Below, in pieces: positions 5,661-7,830 of a stretch of 7,830 nt of DNA. The notes under the pieces were generated by a model. It ran no database searches, had not been told where the DNA came from, and was given only the letters and a program-made list of their open reading frames with translations. The stretch's first letter is position 1, and each line of letters begins with the position of its first letter. The position numbers and the translations under genes were made by a program. Source of the DNA: an uncultured bacterium (GTDB lineage Bacteria > Methylomirabilota > Methylomirabilia > Rokubacteriales > CSP1-6); contig CAMLFJ010000129.1 of NCBI GenBank assembly GCA_946479205.1, positions 1-7,830 of the forward strand, written 5' to 3'.

Positions 5661-6672
5661 GGGTCGCCTCCGGGTTGGGAGCCATCGCGCGCAGTGCGTT
5701 CAGCATCAGGTCGCGCTTCTTCTTCGGGTCGGGCTCCGTCGTCATGAGCGAGAGGAACGCGGTGTCGATGCCGCGGTCCAGGTAGAGCTGGATGCGGGCC
5801 TTGAGCTCGGCCAGGCTCCCGCGCGGGATCAGATCGTCCATCACTTGGGTGGGAATCGCGCCCACCGCGCCCTTGCGGTCGCCCGCGTCCCACGCGGCCC
5901 ACATGGGACCGAGCGCCTCGGAGCGGCCGAGCCACTCCTGGAAGGCGCGGTAGACCGGCACGTTCAGGTACCCGGCGATGTGGCGGCGGACCACCAGCTC
6001 CGCCTCGGGGCCGGGCGGATCGAGGTTGACGAAGAGCCGCGCGGTGACCTCGATGGCCTCGGGATCGCGCCCGGCCCGCTTCGCGGCCTCCCGCACCACC
6101 GAGACGGAGCGCGGCACGTCGTCGGGCGAGAGCCAGTTGAGGATCACGCCGTCCCCCACCTGGCCCGCGACCTTGAGCATCCCTTCGCGGAGCGCCGCGA
6201 TGTGGATCGGCACCGGCTCCTTCGGCACCTTCGTGAGGCGGAAGCCGTCCACGCTGAACGTCTCGCCCTTGAACACCACGCGCTCGCCCGCGAGCGCCGC
6301 GCGCAGGAACTGGGCGGTCTCGCGCACGCGGGTGGCGGGCCGGCTGAACGTGCCGCCGTTCCAGGACTCCACGATGGGCTGCGAGCCCGCGCCGATGCCG
6401 AGCACGAAGCGCCCGGGGGCCACGTCGGCGAGCCCGGCCGCGGTGGAGGCGAGCGTGGCCGGCCCGCGCGTGTAGACGTTGGCGATCGCGGTGCCGATCC
6501 GCATCCGGGTCGCGAGCGCGATGACGGTCAACGGAGTGAAGGCGTCCACCCCGTCCACCTCGAAGGACCAGGCGTCGGTGTAGCCGAGCCGCTCCGCCTC
6601 GCGCGCCACCTCGGTCAGCTCGGGCAGGGCGAAGCCGTCCATCGGCACCGACAGGGACCAGCGCTTCCTCAT
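5650..6672 (-). CDS. LLM-class (luciferase-like) flavin/F420-dependent oxidoreductase
   Basis: The 340-residue TIM-barrel protein belongs to the luciferase-like monooxygenase superfamily, which uses reduced FMN or F420. Its landmarks are GYTDAWSFEVDG (30-41), the strand-turn RMRIGTAIANVYTRGPATLASTAAGLADVAPGRFVLGIGAGS (56-97), FKGETFSVDGFRL (134-146), VPIHIAALREGMLKVAGQVGDGVILNWLSPDD (154-185) and LKARIQLYLDRGIDTAFLSL (290-309). The arrangement and the GIGAGS pattern resemble the F420-type members, but the cofactor cannot be settled from sequence alone. ATG 6670-6672 has GAGGAGAG 8 bases upstream. Longer in-frame openings to the right run over the divergent gene and are rejected. The last codons carry the ribosome site of the crotonase, so the two are translated together. 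This suggests oxidation or ring cleavage followed by acyl-CoA processing, which is inference. Confidence 0.92.
   Translation of the reverse strand: MRKRWSLSVPMDGFALPELTEVAREAERLGYTDAWSFEVDGVDAFTPLTVIALATRMRIGTAIANVYTRGPATLASTAAGLADVAPGRFVLGIGAGSQPIVESWNGGTFSRPATRVRETAQFLRAALAGERVVFKGETFSVDGFRLTKVPKEPVPIHIAALREGMLKVAGQVGDGVILNWLSPDDVPRSVSVVREAAKRAGRDPEAIEVTARLFVNLDPPGPEAELVVRRHIAGYLNVPVYRAFQEWLGRSEALGPMWAAWDAGDRKGAVGAIPTQVMDDLIPRGSLAELKARIQLYLDRGIDTAFLSLMTTEPDPKKKRDLMLNALRAMAPNPEATHGG
5667..5671 (-). promoter_or_regulatory. Ribosome binding site of the crotonase, inside the LLM gene
   Basis: Read on the minus strand, GGAGG is followed by 6 bases (cgaccc) and then ATG 5660-5658. The site lies within the codons for Pro-Glu-Ala near the LLM C-terminus, so ribosomes finishing the LLM gene pass over it. 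This supports the crotonase start and coupling of the pair. Confidence 0.7.
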
Positions 6673-6680
6673 TTCGGGCA

Positions 6681-6688
6681 CTCTCCTC
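6681..6688 (-). promoter_or_regulatory. Ribosome binding site of the LLM oxidoreductase
   Basis: On the minus strand, GAGGAGAG sits 8 bases before ATG 6672-6670. It selects this start over longer in-frame openings that would overlap the divergent substrate-binding-protein gene. Confidence 0.65.
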
Positions 6689-6724
6689 GCGGGTTCGTCG
6701 TCCAGGGCGGCCGGGCCGTCCCCG

Positions 6725-6754
6725 AGTGTACCTCCCGGGGCGCGCTGATGTAAG
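6725..6754 (-). promoter_or_regulatory. Weak sigma70-like promoter candidate for the LLM-crotonase pair
   Basis: On the minus strand, CTTACA (6754-6749; 4 of 6 to TTGACA) and TACACT (6730-6725; 4 of 6 to TATAAT) are 18 bases apart. The candidate lies in the 94-base divergent region (6673-6766), about 50 bases before the LLM start. In such GC-rich DNA the match is only suggestive. I could not find a comparable plus-strand promoter for the substrate-binding-protein gene. Confidence 0.25.
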
Positions 6755-6766
6755 GTTGGTCTCCTG

Positions 6767-7768
6767 ATGGAGCGACGGGCGTTCCTTGGGACATTGGCGG
6801 GTGCGATGCTCGCCGCGCCGCTCGCCGAGGCGCAACGGGCGGGGAGCGTCCCGCGTATCGGCGCGCTCGTCCACGGCCCTCCGGTATTCCCGGAGGAGAA
6901 CGTCCGGTCGCCGTTCGCGCAAGGCCTGGTGGAGCGCGGCTGGATACCGGGACAGAACGTGCGCGTCGAGGCACTGTACAGCGAAGGGAAGACCGATCGG
7001 CTGGCCGAGCTCGCCGCCGAGCTCGTCCGCCGCCGGGTCGACGTCATCTGGTGTCCCGGTCCGCCGTCCGCGGTGGCCGCGGCGCGGGCGACCCGGACGA
7101 TTCCCATCGTGTTCTGGGCCGTCGCGTTTCCGGTCGAGCTGGGTCTGGTCGCCAGCCTGGGCCGGCCGGGGGGAAACGTCACCGGCGTCGCGTACAGCGC
7201 CGGGCCCGAGATCGTGACGAAGCTCGTCGAGCTCGTCAAGGGTGTCGCGCCGAGCGCGGCCCGGCTCGCCGGACTCTACGAGGATTCGGCTATCCACAAG
7301 GTCAGTGGCGAGCTGTTTCGGTCGTCCGACTTCTTCGAGCCCGCCCTCCGGAAGTTCGGCATCGAGATGAGACGCTTTGCCGTCGCGGCCCCGGAAGATC
7401 TGGATCGCGTGTTCAGCCGGATCCGTGAGTGGCCGGCGGACACGATCGTGGCCCTCGGCGACCCCGCGACCTGGCGAGAGCGGCAGCGCATCGTGGACTT
7501 CGCCGGTCGGCACCGTCTGCCGAGCGTCTTCGGTATGAAGGATTTCGTGCTGGCCGGTGGTCTCCTCTCCTACGGACCCGACGTCGCCGAGACGCTCCGC
7601 GCGAGCGCCGTGTACATCGACCGGATCCTGAAGGGCGCGAAGGCATCCGATCTGCCCGTCGAGCAGCCGACCCGGTTCGAGCTGGTGGTCAACCAGAAGA
7701 CGGCCAGAGCCCTCGGGCTCACGATCCCGGAGTCGGTCCGGGCACGGGCGGATCAGACGATCGAGTAG
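6767..7768 (+). CDS. ABC-type substrate-binding protein (PF04392-like), exported, lone
   Basis: The 333-residue protein begins MERRAFLGTLAGAMLAAPLAEAQ. It has a twin-Arg (R3R4) Tat-like start, a hydrophobic stretch (about 6-19) and a likely signal peptidase site after Ala22 (AEA|Q), so it is probably periplasmic. The mature part has the typical PF04392 order: PRIGALVHG, FAQGLVERGWIPGQNVRVE, LAAELVRRRVDVIWCPGPPSAVAAARATRTIPIVF, SLGRPGGNVTG, a hinge and second lobe (LPSVFGMKDFVLAGGLLSYGPD), and the end FELVVNQKTARALGLTIPESVRARAD. Relatives are annotated as substrate-binding components of amino-acid/branched-chain-type ABC importers, usually with unknown ligand. No permease or ATPase gene is adjacent in the window, so its transporter is unidentified. 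ATG 6767 is chosen because it gives the full leader; the nearest purine-rich site (AAGG 6752-6755) is weak and distant. Sampled rows look a little lower in G+C than the left-hand genes. Confidence 0.93.
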   Translation: MERRAFLGTLAGAMLAAPLAEAQRAGSVPRIGALVHGPPVFPEENVRSPFAQGLVERGWIPGQNVRVEALYSEGKTDRLAELAAELVRRRVDVIWCPGPPSAVAAARATRTIPIVFWAVAFPVELGLVASLGRPGGNVTGVAYSAGPEIVTKLVELVKGVAPSAARLAGLYEDSAIHKVSGELFRSSDFFEPALRKFGIEMRRFAVAAPEDLDRVFSRIREWPADTIVALGDPATWRERQRIVDFAGRHRLPSVFGMKDFVLAGGLLSYGPDVAETLRASAVYIDRILKGAKASDLPVEQPTRFELVVNQKTARALGLTIPESVRARADQTIE

Positions 7769-7772
7769 CAAC

Positions 7773-7788
7773 TGGGGTATGATCCCCC
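7773..7788 (+). promoter_or_regulatory. Candidate -10 box or short hairpin between the substrate-binding protein and the next gene
   Basis: TATGAT (7778-7783) matches the sigma70 -10 box at 5 of 6 positions. A poor -35 candidate (CAGACG, 7754-7759) is 18 bases upstream, inside the end of the preceding gene. The same bases form the loop of a small perfect stem, GGGG (7774-7777) with CCCC (7784-7787). There is no T-run, so a classical terminator is unlikely. Either role is tentative. Confidence 0.25.
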
Positions 7789-7819
7789 CACATCACGGTC
7801 TCGAGGAGCCACCACCACC

Positions 7820-7830
7820 ATGACGGTGTT
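7820..7830 (+). CDS. Start of an unidentified gene, cut by the window end
   Basis: ATG ACG GTG (Met-Thr-Val) begins at 7820. GAGGAG (7803-7808) lies 11 bases upstream, followed by a CCA-repeat spacer (cca four times, 7809-7820). The strong ribosome site suggests a real start 51 bases after the substrate-binding-protein gene. Only three codons and two bases are visible, so the product cannot be named. Confidence 0.5.

Noticed and set aside
5263..6753. 496-codon plus-strand open frame opposite the crotonase and LLM genes
   Set aside because: The His/Arg/Ala-rich product matches no family, and the opposite strand encodes two well-defined enzymes.
5633..7771. 712-codon minus-strand open frame and the longer upstream opening of the LLM frame (to 7239)
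   Set aside because: Both run across the substrate-binding-protein gene in antisense. The LLM family begins at Met 6672 with a ribosome site.

Overview
This looks like a metagenome-assembled contig, or a fragment of one, from a very GC-rich bacterium (about 70% G+C by eye). Its left edge is not genomic. Bases 10-43 match the Illumina TruSeq read-2/index adapter, so biological sequence starts at about base 44. The gene mix is a lone PF04392-type ABC substrate-binding protein with a Tat-like leader, an LLM-class oxidoreductase, a crotonase, an amidase, a PhzF-like protein and a PaiB-like protein. This mix fits soil or subsurface lineages such as Candidatus Rokubacteria/Methylomirabilota, but that assignment is from memory of gene styles. 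No rRNA or other marker in the window can confirm it.

The left half (44-4886) is one tight plus-strand run. It holds a 5'-truncated SIMPL-domain (DUF541) protein, an amidase-signature hydrolase with an intact Lys-Ser-Ser triad, a TTG-started extended SDR resembling uronate dehydrogenases, a 65-residue predicted helical hairpin of unknown function, a PhzF-family protein, and a PaiB-like FMN-binding protein. Gaps are 2 to 22 bases, so one polycistronic unit is likely, probably with its promoter left of the contig edge. Three members (amidase, SDR, PhzF) act on small metabolites. A joint catabolic or detoxification role is possible, but the sequence names no substrate.

The middle (4890-6672) is a minus-strand pair read right to left: an LLM-class flavin/F420-type oxidoreductase followed by a crotonase-fold protein. 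The two genes overlap by 11 bases, and the crotonase ribosome site lies inside the last codons of the oxidoreductase gene. The crotonase has Leu where classical enoyl-CoA hydratases have their second catalytic Glu. It converges on the PaiB-like gene with only 3 bases between stop codons and no convincing terminator.

The right end (6673-7830) has a 94-base divergent intergenic region, an exported ABC-type substrate-binding protein without an adjacent permease, and the first 11 bases of another plus-strand gene cut off by the window end.

The most notable points are the adapter left in the assembly, an in-frame 37-base tandem duplication that expands PhzF by about 26 residues next to its active site, the small unknown coiled-coil gene between SDR and PhzF, and the atypical crotonase active site. 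I found no CRISPR array, tRNA, rRNA, transposase or defence system. No gene-free stretch exceeds 300 bases.
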